Shown here piece after piece: positions 39,878 to 48,382 of a stretch of 64,000 nt of DNA. The notes under the pieces are model-generated. The model saw only the letters and a program-made list of their open reading frames with translations. It did not search any database and was not told the origin of the DNA. The translations under genes and the position numbers were made by a program. The stretch comes from Insolitispirillum peregrinum (lineage in GTDB: Bacteria > Pseudomonadota > Alphaproteobacteria > Rhodospirillales > Rhodospirillaceae), in contig NZ_FTOA01000005.1 of assembly GCF_900156605.1 (NCBI RefSeq), positions 410,984 through 474,983 of the forward strand, read 5' to 3'. Numbering within the stretch: the stretch's first letter is position 1; each line of letters starts with the position of its first letter.

Positions 39878-40934
39878 TGTGCCTTTCCAGTGCGGCCCGC
39901 AGCACAGCGGCTGCGCGATAGGGGGCATGGGCAAATTTCCCCTGCCCGAGAGTGGCAAAGAATCCTGCCACGCAGCCCATGTGGACCGCCAGCAAAATTC
40001 CCATCGCCGCCGTTTCCCGCCACAGCAACAGGGCAAGACCGGTGGCGGCGATGGCAAACAGCAGCACCGGCAGGGTGAGGCCCGCAGCAGGAGGATCGAC
40101 AGCGGGATCAGGCAAGGGGCGATACCACAGCATGCCGCTGCTGCCGGCGATCATGGCCACGCCTCCGGTACTGCCCAGCACCACCGGCAGGCTGTCCAGC
40201 GGATAGGGAGCCTGCCAGCCAAGGAGGTGATGGTAGAGGGTGGCGATGACGGTGGCGGCAAAGCACAGCAAAAAACCCGAGACCAGCAGGTGATGGGACC
40301 GGCGGCGGGCGGTGCCGTTGGCGCAGGCGAGGCCGGTGCCGCGCAAGGGGCGCAGGGTGATCAGGGTTTTTCCGGCGGTGAGAAGGGCCGTCAATGATGG
40401 TGTTCCGCCGCCGCTTGCGCGCCAGAAACGGCGCAAATCACGCCACAGGCTGAGGACTGACCACAACAGCGGCACGCCCGCCACCGCACACAGCGCCGAC
40501 CACGGCAGGACAGCGTAAAAGGCGCCGGGGGCAAGGTGGCGGGCAAACAGGATGTTCCAAGGGACCAGCAACAGGGTTAGCAGCGGTACCAGCACCACCA
40601 CCGACCAGGCAATCCACGGGCGATCACGCCATGACTGCTGCCGCAGGCGGGCCAGTGTCCGGGGAACGGTGACGGCAAAGGGATGCGGCGGGGCATACTG
40701 GCAGACCGACCCGCAGGTTCGGCAGTCATGGCACAGGTGCGCCAGCCAGATCAGTTGCCCATCGCCGAGCGGCTGGGCGTGGTCGCTGGGCGTACCGGCA
40801 ACAGTCTCTTTTTTAAGCTGGTGTGTCATTCGGAACATGTCGCACACGCCGTTGCAATAGTTGCACACCATACACAGGGTCAGGATGCGGCGGGCTTCGG
40901 CCAAATCGTCACGGGCAGGGTCAGGCAAGGACAT
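39867..40934 (-). CDS. TcuB/CobZ C-terminal-type iron-sulfur and membrane protein
   Basis: 355 residues resembling tricarballylate utilisation protein TcuB and the C-terminal half of Rhodobacter CobZ. The N-terminus holds two cysteine clusters, CMVCNYCNGVCDMF and CHDCRTCGSVCQYAPPHP, for Fe-S centres. The rest has about six hydrophobic helices with histidines (HHLLVSGF, LYHHLLGW) suited to haem. It overlaps the flavoprotein gene upstream by 14 bases and cobK by 11. In this cobalamin setting, a role in precorrin-3B synthesis with the flavoprotein is more likely than tricarballylate oxidation. Confidence 0.85.
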   Translation of the reverse strand: MSLPDPARDDLAEARRILTLCMVCNYCNGVCDMFRMTHQLKKETVAGTPSDHAQPLGDGQLIWLAHLCHDCRTCGSVCQYAPPHPFAVTVPRTLARLRQQSWRDRPWIAWSVVVLVPLLTLLLVPWNILFARHLAPGAFYAVLPWSALCAVAGVPLLWSVLSLWRDLRRFWRASGGGTPSLTALLTAGKTLITLRPLRGTGLACANGTARRRSHHLLVSGFLLCFAATVIATLYHHLLGWQAPYPLDSLPVVLGSTGGVAMIAGSSGMLWYRPLPDPAVDPPAAGLTLPVLLFAIAATGLALLLWRETAAMGILLAVHMGCVAGFFATLGQGKFAHAPYRAAAVLRAALERHNGP

Positions 40935-42129
40935 GGCGTGCGGCCTCCTCGCCCGCGATGCGGCCAAAGACGGCGCCGATGGTCATGCCGCCTCCGGCCA
41001 GATAACCGGTTCCCAGCACATTGGGGGCCATGATCATGCCTGCGGCAAAAAGGGTATCGCACCGGCTGCCGTCCTGCAGTATCAGCCGGGTGGTGTGATC
41101 GACCTGCACCCCCAGACAGGTGAAGGTGATGCCGGGACGAAGGGGATAGGCGAAAAAGGGCGGCTGGCGTACCCGCCCGCAGTCTTTGGCCGAGCGGGCC
41201 AGAGCGTCGCCGTTCAGGCGCAGCAGCGCCGCCAGTGCGGGCAGCGACGGGGCCGACAGTGGCGGAAACACCGACAACGGCATGGTGGTATGGCCGTCCG
41301 CATCGACAATCAGGGTGGCCTGCCGGTCTGGTAAAGCGGCAATCAGGCGGCCCCAGACGGCATAGCGGTTCTGTCCAACGACCGAGCCTTCGTCCTGAAA
41401 CCGGTTGCCTGCCCGGTCAACCACCATCCCATGATTCATGCCATCAACGCGGGTGACGATGCCGCCGTCATGGTTGGGGGACCGGGCATCGACGGCCACC
41501 AGATGGGCGGCCCCATCCTGCCCGACGGCGGCAACGCCTTGTGCCAGCAGTGAGCGCAGCATGGTTCCGTTGGCAAAGGGGGTTCCCCGGTTGATCAAGC
41601 CATGGCGCAAGTCGGCCTGATGGCCGCCACAGCAGACAATCACTGCCGAGGCGGGCAGGGTGTGCAGGAGCAGCGACGGGATTGGGTGATCATACAGGAT
41701 CTCGACCCCCAGCGCCTCTGCTGTTGCATACAGCGCATTCAGGGCCGCCATGCCGCCACCCAGCAGGAAAGCGGTCTTGCGCGAGGGCGGAATGTCGCGG
41801 GTCTGAAAGACGACCCCTTGCGCCGCCAGCCACTCCGGCAACTCGGCGGAGCGGTCAACCAGAACGTGGCATAGCTGCGGATTGCCTGTTCCGGCGTTGG
41901 CGGTGTGCAGATCGGCCAGAAAATCTGCTGCTGGATAGGTGAGGGGAAACAGTGGGCCGGGGGCATCGTGCCGGATGCGCAGGTTACGGGAATGGCGGGT
42001 ATTGCCGCCGCGCAGGGGCCGTGGAGCGGCCTCGGCAAGACGGACAGTAGCCCCGGCCCGGCGTGCGGTGATGGCAGCGCATAAGGCAGCCAGCCCGCCG
42101 CCGATGACCAGAATGTCCGTGTGGGCCAT
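40921..42129 (-). CDS. TcuA/CobZ N-terminal-type FAD-dependent oxidoreductase
   Basis: 402-residue flavoprotein of the succinate dehydrogenase/fumarate reductase family, like TcuA and the N-terminal part of CobZ. The Rossmann motif ILVIGGGLAALCAAITARRAGATV starts at residue 6, GGNTRHSRN follows near 42, and the C-terminus has GAGEE-like FAD contacts as GYLAGGGMTIGAVFGRIAGEEAA. No cobG lies in the window, so this pair probably performs the ring-contraction oxidation that forms precorrin-3B, as reported for fused CobZ of Rhodobacter capsulatus. It is first in the leftward operon. Confidence 0.87.
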   Translation of the reverse strand: MAHTDILVIGGGLAALCAAITARRAGATVRLAEAAPRPLRGGNTRHSRNLRIRHDAPGPLFPLTYPAADFLADLHTANAGTGNPQLCHVLVDRSAELPEWLAAQGVVFQTRDIPPSRKTAFLLGGGMAALNALYATAEALGVEILYDHPIPSLLLHTLPASAVIVCCGGHQADLRHGLINRGTPFANGTMLRSLLAQGVAAVGQDGAAHLVAVDARSPNHDGGIVTRVDGMNHGMVVDRAGNRFQDEGSVVGQNRYAVWGRLIAALPDRQATLIVDADGHTTMPLSVFPPLSAPSLPALAALLRLNGDALARSAKDCGRVRQPPFFAYPLRPGITFTCLGVQVDHTTRLILQDGSRCDTLFAAGMIMAPNVLGTGYLAGGGMTIGAVFGRIAGEEAARHVLA

Positions 42130-42164
42130 GGCGTTCGGTGTTCCGCAGGATCGGGAAGACAGGG

Positions 42165-42207
42165 TGTATGATTTTTATCAAAATATTCTTACAGAAGGGT
42201 CTGTCAA
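42165..42207 (-). promoter_or_regulatory. Promoter and overlapping inverted repeat of the cobZ-cobK operon
   Basis: On the minus strand TTGACA (42207-42202), a 16-base spacer and TATTTT (42185-42180). An inverted repeat, TGTATGA (42165-42171) and TCTTACA (42187-42193) with a 15-base spacer, covers the -10 box. Its left arm contains GTATGA, also found before cobH. The placement fits a repressor site. Confidence 0.6.
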
Positions 42208-42397
42208 GAGAAAGCGTCATCCTGACGATGGCTCGCCCCCTTTTCATTATTCAGAAGATAAATTATGCGACTAAACCACGACATCGTGATTCCATGAAAG
42301 ACACAACGGTACTGCTCGTCTGATCCTGAACCGCCGCAAGAGGTTTACAGCAAAAGGGCGTCCGGGTCAGGGACCCTGTATGCAGGCCGCAGGCGCA

Positions 42398-42434
42398 TGA
42401 AAAACCGCCCCGAACCGATGGGTCCGGGGCGGTG
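42398..42434 (-). terminator. Terminator after the beta-glucosidase gene
   Basis: Read on the minus strand, ACCGCCCCG and CGGGGCGGT pair over 9 bases around a loop and are followed by TTTTTC. Confidence 0.85.
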
Positions 42435-42460
42435 AAACTGGCTTGGCAGAGCAGGGCGGG

Positions 42461-43801
42461 TTACGCCCCGTGCGTGCTCTTGATCAGGTTGGCGTACCAG
42501 TCAAACGAGGCTTTTTTGGTCCGCTTCTGGGTTTCGTAATCGACATGAACCAGACCAAAGCGCGGACCATAGCCCGAGCCCCATTCAAAGTTGTCGAGCA
42601 GCGACCAGACGAAGTAACCACGGACATCGGCACCCTTTTCAATCGCTTCGTGCATCGAGGCTGTATAGCGCTTGAGGTAGGTAACACGGTGGTTGTCGAT
42701 CACCTGTCCGTTTTCATCAACCGTGTCGCCGCCGCCACAGCCGTTTTCGGTGACGTAAATCGGCAGCTTGTAGCGGTGGGTGAGGTCGATCAGTTCATCG
42801 CGGAAGGCATCGGGGAAGATCGCCCAGCCCAGTTCCGACTTGTCGGCATCGGCGGGGGCTTCGCCCCAGGCAAAGCCCCAGGTGCTGTTCGGATTGTCAT
42901 CGACCTTGGCAAAGATCGGGCCATAGTGGTTCAGGCCAAAGAAATCGAGCGGACGGCAGATGCGGGCCATGTCGCCAGCCTGCACATAGGGCTCGATCGC
43001 CTGCCCCAGCATCGGCGGGTAATAGCCCAACAGTTGCGGATCAGGGAAGGCACGGTTCCAGTGCTCGTCCAGCAGGGCGGCGGCGTGCTTGTTTTCTTCC
43101 TTGCCGTGCTCGGGCCAGACCGCCTGCCGGTTATGGACTGCCCCGATGACCGCACCGGGAACATGGGCGCGGATCACATCGACAGCAGCGCCGTGGGCCA
43201 GGTTGACGTGGTGAATGGCCTTCAGGTGGGTGTCGCGGTCGGTGATGCCGGGGGCGCTCCAGTCGATGGCATAGCCGAACAGGGTGAACACCGAAAATTC
43301 GTTGAAGGTGATCCACTTTTTCACCCGGTCGCCATAGCGACGGGCGAGCAGGGTGGCATAGTCTTCGAACCAGCCGACGCTGTCGCGCACCGCCCAGCCG
43401 CCGATATCATGCAGGGCCTGCGGCAGATCCCAGTGGTAAAGGCACAGCCACGGTTCGATATCGTTGGCGAGCAATTCGTCGATCAAACGATCGTAAAACT
43501 CCAGTCCTTTGAAGTTGACCGCCCCTTTGCCTTTTGGCAGAACGCGCGGCCAGGCGACGGAGAAGCGATAGGCGTCGATGCCCAACTCTTTCATCAGGGC
43601 AACGTCTTCGCGATAGCGGTGATAGTGGTCACAGGCCACATCGCCGCTGTCGCCATTGGCGATCTTGCCCAGACGGCAGCGGGTATCCCAGATGCTGGGG
43701 GCGCGGCCATCTTCCTGTGCAGCGCCTTCGATCTGATAGCTGGATGTCGAAACCCCCCAAACAAAATCCTTGGGCCAGCCGGTGGTGGTGTCATGGCTCA
43801 T
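42461..43801 (-). CDS. Family GH1 beta-glucosidase
   Basis: Cytoplasmic glycoside hydrolase releasing glucose or similar sugars from beta-glucosides. 446 residues without a signal peptide, the usual GH1 length. DFVWGVSTSSYQIEGA at the N-terminus, the acid/base Glu in WITFNEF and the nucleophile Glu in YVTENGCGG are present; DNFEW and GLVHVDYETQ close the barrel. The usual TFNEP reads TFNEF here. It is a single-gene unit with its own promoter and terminator, divergent from the TyrR-like gene. No sugar transporter is adjacent. Confidence 0.94.
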   Translation of the reverse strand: MSHDTTTGWPKDFVWGVSTSSYQIEGAAQEDGRAPSIWDTRCRLGKIANGDSGDVACDHYHRYREDVALMKELGIDAYRFSVAWPRVLPKGKGAVNFKGLEFYDRLIDELLANDIEPWLCLYHWDLPQALHDIGGWAVRDSVGWFEDYATLLARRYGDRVKKWITFNEFSVFTLFGYAIDWSAPGITDRDTHLKAIHHVNLAHGAAVDVIRAHVPGAVIGAVHNRQAVWPEHGKEENKHAAALLDEHWNRAFPDPQLLGYYPPMLGQAIEPYVQAGDMARICRPLDFFGLNHYGPIFAKVDDNPNSTWGFAWGEAPADADKSELGWAIFPDAFRDELIDLTHRYKLPIYVTENGCGGGDTVDENGQVIDNHRVTYLKRYTASMHEAIEKGADVRGYFVWSLLDNFEWGSGYGPRFGLVHVDYETQKRTKKASFDWYANLIKSTHGA

Positions 43802-43849
43802 GGCGCTTCCCCTCTGGTTTGTGTGTTTATCGGTCAGGGTGTAGAACTC

Positions 43850-43877
43850 ACTGTAATACCATTCAAAATTCCGTCAA
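43850..43877 (-). promoter_or_regulatory. Promoter of the beta-glucosidase gene
   Basis: On the minus strand TTGACG (43877-43872), a 16-base spacer and TACAGT (43855-43850), about 50 bases before the start codon. Confidence 0.5.
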
Positions 43878-44010
43878 GCGGCGGCAGGCAACACCCCTAT
43901 ACTTCTGGTGTGGGGCTGCGTTGCGCAAAGATCAAGAGGCATACCCTTTTCGCTCTCCCTCGCAACCGGCTATGCTGGTCGGCTGCGGCCCACAGTCTGG
44001 CGAGGCTTTG

Positions 44011-45585
44011 ATGCGTATTGATGTGCTGTTTCAGGACCGGATCGGCATCGCCCAGGAAATTCTGGGGGTGGTGGCGGGCTATGGCCTGAATGTGGTGGCG
44101 GTAGAGGTTGATCCGCCGCATGTGTTCGTCGATGCGCCGGGGCTGGGGACGTCGGCCTTTGGGGCGTTGCGTGATGCCTTGCTGCTGGTGGTCAGTGTGG
44201 TGGATGTCAAGCCGGTGGACCTGTTGCCGGGGGCGCGGCGGCGGTTGCATCTGGATGCCTTGCTGGCGGCGATGCCGGACCCGGTGCTGCTGGTCGATGC
44301 CGCCGGGCTGGTGGTGGTTGGGAACGCGGCGGCGGCCACGGCCACCGGCCTGCGTCCTGAACAGTTGTCCGGTCTACCGTTACAGAGCATGGTCGATGGC
44401 GCGGAAGGGGCTGGAGCCTTGCAGGCCGAGCTGATCGCCAGTGCCTTTCGTCTGTCGCCACGGGAAGTCACCGTTGGCGGCGAGCCCTATCTGCTCGACT
44501 GTCGCCCGACTGAAGAAAGCGGGACTGGCGGTATCCTGACCCTGCGCCCGCCGAACCGGCTGGGAGAGGAGCTGCAAATCCTGCAACCGTTCCGCTCGGC
44601 GGACTTTGAGTCGTTTCTGGGGACCTCGCCAGCGGTGCAGGCCCTGCGGCAGCAAGGCGCACGCTTTGCCCTGCTGGATGCTCCGGTGCTGATTCTGGGG
44701 GAGACCGGGACCGGCAAGGAACTGGTGGCCCATGCCTGCCACGCTGGCAGCCATCGCAAGGGGGCGCCCTTTCTGGCCCTGAACTGTGCCGCTGTGCCGG
44801 AAAGTCTGGCCGAAAGCGAGTTGTTCGGTTACGCGCCGGGGGCCTTTTCCGGGGCGCAGAAGGGCGGCAAGCCGGGATTGCTGGAGCTTGCCAATGGCGG
44901 CACGGTGTTGCTGGACGAGGTGGGGGAGATGAGTCCCTATCTGCAAGCCAAGCTGTTGCGCTTTCTGAATGACCACAGCTTTCGCCGGGTGGGCGGCGAG
45001 AAGGAAATCACCGTGGATGTACGGATCGTGGCGGCGACCCATCGCGACCTGTCGGCGATGGTTGCCGAACGAACGTTCCGTGAAGACCTGTATTATCGCC
45101 TGAACGTGCTGCGGCTGGAAATGCCGCCGCTGCGGGCGCGCGGGGATGACATCATCCTGCTGGCCCGTCACTTTGTCCATGATGCGGCGGTACAGGTCGG
45201 TCGCCCGGCACCGTCGCTGTCTCCGGCGGCGCGGCAGGCTTTGCTGGCGCATCCCTGGCCGGGCAATGTGCGCCAATTGCAGAATGTGCTGTTCCGGGCC
45301 GTGACCATGTGCGACCGCTCGGTGCTGGGGCGCGAAGACCTTGATCTCAGCCTGCCGGGGCAGGTGGCGGAGCCGTGGGAAATGGCCGGAACGGTGAGTC
45401 TTGCCCCAGATGCGGCGGGTGGCGATTGGCCCGAGGACTGGGAACAGGCGCGGGATGCCTTTGAACGGGGGCTGCTCGAACAGCTTTATCCGCGCTTTCC
45501 CTCCAGCCGCAAGCTGGCGCAGCGGTTGCGGACCTCGCACACCATGATTGCCAATAAGTTGCGGAAATACGGGTTGGGTGGGTGA
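44011..45585 (+). CDS. TyrR/PhhR-family enhancer-binding transcriptional regulator
   Basis: 524 residues in TyrR order. An ACT domain starts MRIDVLFQDRIGIAQEIL (about 1-75), a PAS domain spans about 80-190, an AAA+ domain about 205-440, and the C-terminal helix-turn-helix ends SSRKLAQRLRTSHTMIANKLRKYGL. Walker A is GETGTGKE and Walker B LLDEVGEM. Unlike E. coli TyrR, it keeps a sigma-54 contact loop, GAFSGA. ATG 44011 has GAGG upstream; the frame is open far upstream but unrelated there. It faces dadX-dadA-ridA across a region with TyrR-like boxes and a sigma-54 promoter. The effector may be an aromatic amino acid or alanine. Confidence 0.92.
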   Translation: MRIDVLFQDRIGIAQEILGVVAGYGLNVVAVEVDPPHVFVDAPGLGTSAFGALRDALLLVVSVVDVKPVDLLPGARRRLHLDALLAAMPDPVLLVDAAGLVVVGNAAAATATGLRPEQLSGLPLQSMVDGAEGAGALQAELIASAFRLSPREVTVGGEPYLLDCRPTEESGTGGILTLRPPNRLGEELQILQPFRSADFESFLGTSPAVQALRQQGARFALLDAPVLILGETGTGKELVAHACHAGSHRKGAPFLALNCAAVPESLAESELFGYAPGAFSGAQKGGKPGLLELANGGTVLLDEVGEMSPYLQAKLLRFLNDHSFRRVGGEKEITVDVRIVAATHRDLSAMVAERTFREDLYYRLNVLRLEMPPLRARGDDIILLARHFVHDAAVQVGRPAPSLSPAARQALLAHPWPGNVRQLQNVLFRAVTMCDRSVLGREDLDLSLPGQVAEPWEMAGTVSLAPDAAGGDWPEDWEQARDAFERGLLEQLYPRFPSSRKLAQRLRTSHTMIANKLRKYGLGG

Positions 45586-45603
45586 TGTAAATTTTTATAT
45601 ACA
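45586..45603. promoter_or_regulatory. TyrR-like box 1 (TGTA-N10-TACA)
   Basis: TGTAAA-N6-TATACA, one mismatch from the E. coli TyrR consensus TGTAAA-N6-TTTACA. It begins right after the regulator's stop codon. Confidence 0.6.
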
Positions 45604-45604
45604 C

Positions 45605-45622
45605 TGTATTTTTTTAGTTACA
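45605..45622. promoter_or_regulatory. TyrR-like box 2 (TGTA-N10-TACA)
   Basis: Arms ACTGTA and TACAGT are perfect 6-base inverted repeats around 10 bases. It lies 19 bases centre to centre from box 1. Confidence 0.6.
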
Positions 45623-45681
45623 GTCTGTATTTTGCAAATTCCGTTATAAATCTTTTTATATCAGTATGTTGATTTTTATAG

Positions 45682-45699
45682 TGTACATAAAAGTATACA
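45682..45699. promoter_or_regulatory. TyrR-like box 3 (TGTA-N10-TACA)
   Basis: TGTACA-N6-TATACA. Its centre is about 100 bases upstream of the predicted sigma-54 start site, the usual distance for an enhancer. Confidence 0.6.
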
Positions 45700-45763
45700 C
45701 CCTGTGCGTTGCATATAGTCTGTGCAGGTGCGAAGAGCCGCCTGTTTCCTGTGCTGGAGTCAG

Positions 45764-45780
45764 TTGGCACGCATGTTGCT
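45764..45780 (+). promoter_or_regulatory. Sigma-54 (-24/-12) promoter of dadX
   Basis: TTGGCACG-N4-TTGCT matches the consensus YTGGCACGrNNNTTGCW at all strongly conserved positions, with GG and GC separated by exactly 10 bases. Transcription should start near 45791, about 48 bases before dadX. Confidence 0.75.
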
Positions 45781-45785
45781 TTGGG

Positions 45786-45822
45786 AGGGGCATGGTGCCG
45801 GTGGGCCGGTGCCTCTCTTTTT
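45786..45822 (+). terminator. Terminator-like hairpin at the dadX start site
   Basis: AGGGGCA (45786-45792) pairs with TGCCTCT (45810-45816, one G-U), with an inner CCGG/CCGG stem, and CTTTTT follows. Only transcripts entering from upstream would contain the whole 5' arm. Confidence 0.45.
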
Positions 45823-45838
45823 GTGACAGGTGCTCCCC

Positions 45839-47029
45839 ATGTCCTCCGCCTTTTCTCTCACCACTCCGGGCCAACAGGCTGATATCGCGGTCGGTGCTGC
45901 CGATCATGCCGGTGCTCTGCTGACCATTGATCTGGGCGCGGTGGTCGATAACTGGCTGACCCTGAAGGGGATGGCCGCCGATGGGGCCGATTGCGCTGCG
46001 GTGCTGAAGGCCAACGCCTATGGTCTCGGCGCGGTGCCGGTGGCGCAGGCCTTGGCGGCGGCGGGGTGCCGGAACTTCTTTGTTGCCCATGTGGACGAAG
46101 GCATCGCCTTGCGCCGCCATCTGCCTGCGGCAGCCAACCTGTTTGTGCTGCACGGTGCGCCTCCGGGGGCCGAGGAAGCCTGTGCCGCCAATGGCCTGAT
46201 TCCGATCCTGAACAGCCTGCCGCAGTTGCGGGCGTGGGTGGCCCTGTGTGGTCGCTGGTCGCGTCGCCTGCCTGCCGGGGTGCAGGTGGACAGCGGCATG
46301 GCCCGCGCCGGGATGGATGCCGCCGAGCTGGCCGAGTTGGACGCCGTCCCCGAGCTGCTCGCAGCCTTTGACCTGCGTCTGATCATGAGTCATCTGGCCT
46401 GCGCCGATGAACCAGAGTCGCCGATGAACCGCGAGCAGTTGCAGGCTTTTAGCACCATTCGCGCCCGCTTCCCGCAGGTTCCGGCCAGCTTTGCCAACTC
46501 GTCGGGGGTGTTCCTCGGCAAGGAATGGCATTTCGACCTGCTGCGTCCGGGGGTGGCCCTGTATGGCGGCAACCCGACCCCGGGCAAGCCCAACCCGATG
46601 AGGCCGGTGGTGCGCCTGCGGGCCAAGATCATGCAAATGCGCGCCGTGCCTGCCGGGGCGTCGGTCGGCTATGGTCGGGGTCATATCACCTCTGCCCCCA
46701 GCCGGATTGCGACGGCGGGGGTTGGCTATGCCGACGGATTCTTCCGCTGCCTCGGCGGCACGGCGCGGGCCTATTGGGCCGATACGCCGCTGCCGATCGT
46801 CGGTCGGGTGTCGATGGACATGATCACCGTTGATGTGACGGCGGTCCCCGAAGACCTGCTGTATCCCGGTGCGCTGATCGACCTGATCGGTACCCACCGC
46901 ACGGTGGACGATCTGGCCACCGAAGCCGGTACCATCAGCTATGAAATTCTGACCAGCCTCGGCAATCGCTATCACCGTACCTATATCAACGGTACGGGTC
47001 GTGTTGCCTCAGTCTCTTCTTCTCTTTGA
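45839..47029 (+). CDS. dadX: Alanine racemase, catabolic (DadX type)
   Basis: PLP enzyme interconverting L- and D-alanine. 396 residues. The PLP lysine is in [10 protein letters not shown], the second catalytic base Tyr in [10 protein letters not shown], and [13 protein letters not shown] near the C-terminus is typical. ATG 45839 is chosen over GTG 45830. It lies 20 bases before dadA in a racemase-dehydrogenase pair, which points to alanine catabolism more than cell-wall supply. It is preceded by a sigma-54 promoter and TyrR-like boxes. Confidence 0.93.
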   Translation: MSSAFSLTTPGQQADIAVGAADHAGALLTIDLGAVVDNWLTLKGMAADGADCAAVLKANAYGLGAVPVAQALAAAGCRNFFVAHVDEGIALRRHLPAAANLFVLHGAPPGAEEACAANGLIPILNSLPQLRAWVALCGRWSRRLPAGVQVDSGMARAGMDAAELAELDAVPELLAAFDLRLIMSHLACADEPESPMNREQLQAFSTIRARFPQVPASFANSSGVFLGKEWHFDLLRPGVALYGGNPTPGKPNPMRPVVRLRAKIMQMRAVPAGASVGYGRGHITSAPSRIATAGVGYADGFFRCLGGTARAYWADTPLPIVGRVSMDMITVDVTAVPEDLLYPGALIDLIGTHRTVDDLATEAGTISYEILTSLGNRYHRTYINGTGRVASVSSSL

Positions 47030-47049
47030 GCCAAAAAGGGCACCCAGCC

Positions 47050-48339
47050 ATGAAAGTCGTCATCCTTGGCAGCGGCGTTATCGGAGTCACCACCGCGTGG
47101 TTCCTGGCCCAGGACGGCCATCAGGTCGAAGTCATCGACCGTCAGGACGCTCCGGCGATGGAAACCAGCTTCGCAAACGCTGGCGAAATCTCTCCCGGTT
47201 ATGCCACGCCGTGGGCCGCGCCCGGCATCCCGATGAAAGCGTTCAAGTGGATGTTCGAGCGCCACGCGCCGCTGGTGCTGCATGCCCGCTTCGATCCGTC
47301 GATGTGGAGCTGGATGTGGCAGATGCTGCGCAACTGCAACGCCGAGCGTTATGAAATCAACAAGGGCCGCATGGTCCGGGTGGCCGAATATTCGCGCGAC
47401 GTGCTGAAGCAACTGCGCGCCGACATCGGTCTGGAATACGATCACCGCACCCTCGGCACCCTCGAAGTGTTCCGCACCCAGAAAGCAGTTGATGGCGTGG
47501 CCAAGGACATGGCCGTGCTTGACAGCTATGGCGTGCCCTATGAAGTGCTCGACCGCGACGGCTGCGTGCGCTATGAACCGGCGCTGGCCCGCGTGAAGGA
47601 AAAGATCGTCGGCGGCCTGCGCCTGCCGGGCGATGAAACCGGTGATTGCTTCAAGTTCACCCAGACGCTGGCCAAGCATGCCGCTGCCGCTGGCGTGGTG
47701 TTCCGTCAGGGCGTCAAGATTGCTGCCATCGAAAGCAACGGCGACCGCATCACCGGCGTGCGCACCACCGACGGTCTGGTGACGGGCGATGCCTATGTGG
47801 TGGCGCTGGGCAGCTATTCGCCGTTCCTGCTCAAGCCGCTGGGCATCCATGTGCCGGTGTTCCCGGTCAAGGGCTATTCGATCACTGTGCCGGTGACCAA
47901 CCCCGACGCCGCCCCGGTTTCAACGGTGATGGACGAAGCCCACAAGGTGGCGCTGACCCGTCTGGGCGACCGCATCCGCGTGGCCGGGATGGCGGAGCTG
48001 GCGGGCTTTGATCTGGAACTGCGTCAGCGCCGCCGGGAAACCGTCGAACATGTGCTGCGCGACCTGTTCCCCGATGGCGGCCCGATTGAACAGTCTGAAT
48101 TCTGGTGCGGCCTGCGTCCGATGACCCCGGACAGCGTGCCGGTGATGGGGCCGACCAAGTTCGGTAACCTGTTCCTGAATACCGGCCATGGCACCTTGGG
48201 CTGGACCATGGCATGCGGCTCGGGCCGCGTGTTGTCTGACGTGATCGGTGGAAAAACCCCCGCTATCGACATGGAAGGCCTGACGGTAGCCCGTTTTGGC
48301 GGTACGATTGCCCCGGCATCCCGCCGCTCGGCGGCGTAA
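47050..48339 (+). CDS. dadA: D-amino acid dehydrogenase
   Basis: Membrane-associated FAD enzyme that oxidises D-alanine and other D-amino acids to imino acids, passing electrons to the respiratory chain. 429 residues. [20 protein letters not shown] is the FAD-binding start; [22 protein letters not shown] and the C-terminal [16 protein letters not shown] are DadA signatures. ATG 47050 is chosen; 47026 would overlap dadX and adds unrelated residues. ridA follows after 43 bases. Confidence 0.96.
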   Translation: MKVVILGSGVIGVTTAWFLAQDGHQVEVIDRQDAPAMETSFANAGEISPGYATPWAAPGIPMKAFKWMFERHAPLVLHARFDPSMWSWMWQMLRNCNAERYEINKGRMVRVAEYSRDVLKQLRADIGLEYDHRTLGTLEVFRTQKAVDGVAKDMAVLDSYGVPYEVLDRDGCVRYEPALARVKEKIVGGLRLPGDETGDCFKFTQTLAKHAAAAGVVFRQGVKIAAIESNGDRITGVRTTDGLVTGDAYVVALGSYSPFLLKPLGIHVPVFPVKGYSITVPVTNPDAAPVSTVMDEAHKVALTRLGDRIRVAGMAELAGFDLELRQRRRETVEHVLRDLFPDGGPIEQSEFWCGLRPMTPDSVPVMGPTKFGNLFLNTGHGTLGWTMACGSGRVLSDVIGGKTPAIDMEGLTVARFGGTIAPASRRSAA

Positions 48340-48382
48340 TCGCTGCTTTTCCTGACAAACCCTAAAGACAAGGCCTGATTTC

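Larger units (their letters stand above)
42130..42460. other. Intergenic region between cobZ operon start and beta-glucosidase end
   Basis: 331 bases holding the leftward cobZ promoter, the beta-glucosidase terminator and AT-rich DNA near 42170-42290. No gene or cobalamin riboswitch is seen. Confidence 0.5.

Noticed and set aside
43534..44010. In-frame upstream extension of the TyrR-like regulator
   Set aside because: It runs antisense to the beta-glucosidase and precedes the ACT domain start; the ATG at 44011 has a good binding site.
45666..45923. Small open frame over the dadX control region
   Set aside because: It overlaps the TyrR-like box, the sigma-54 promoter and the dadX start, with no coding signs.
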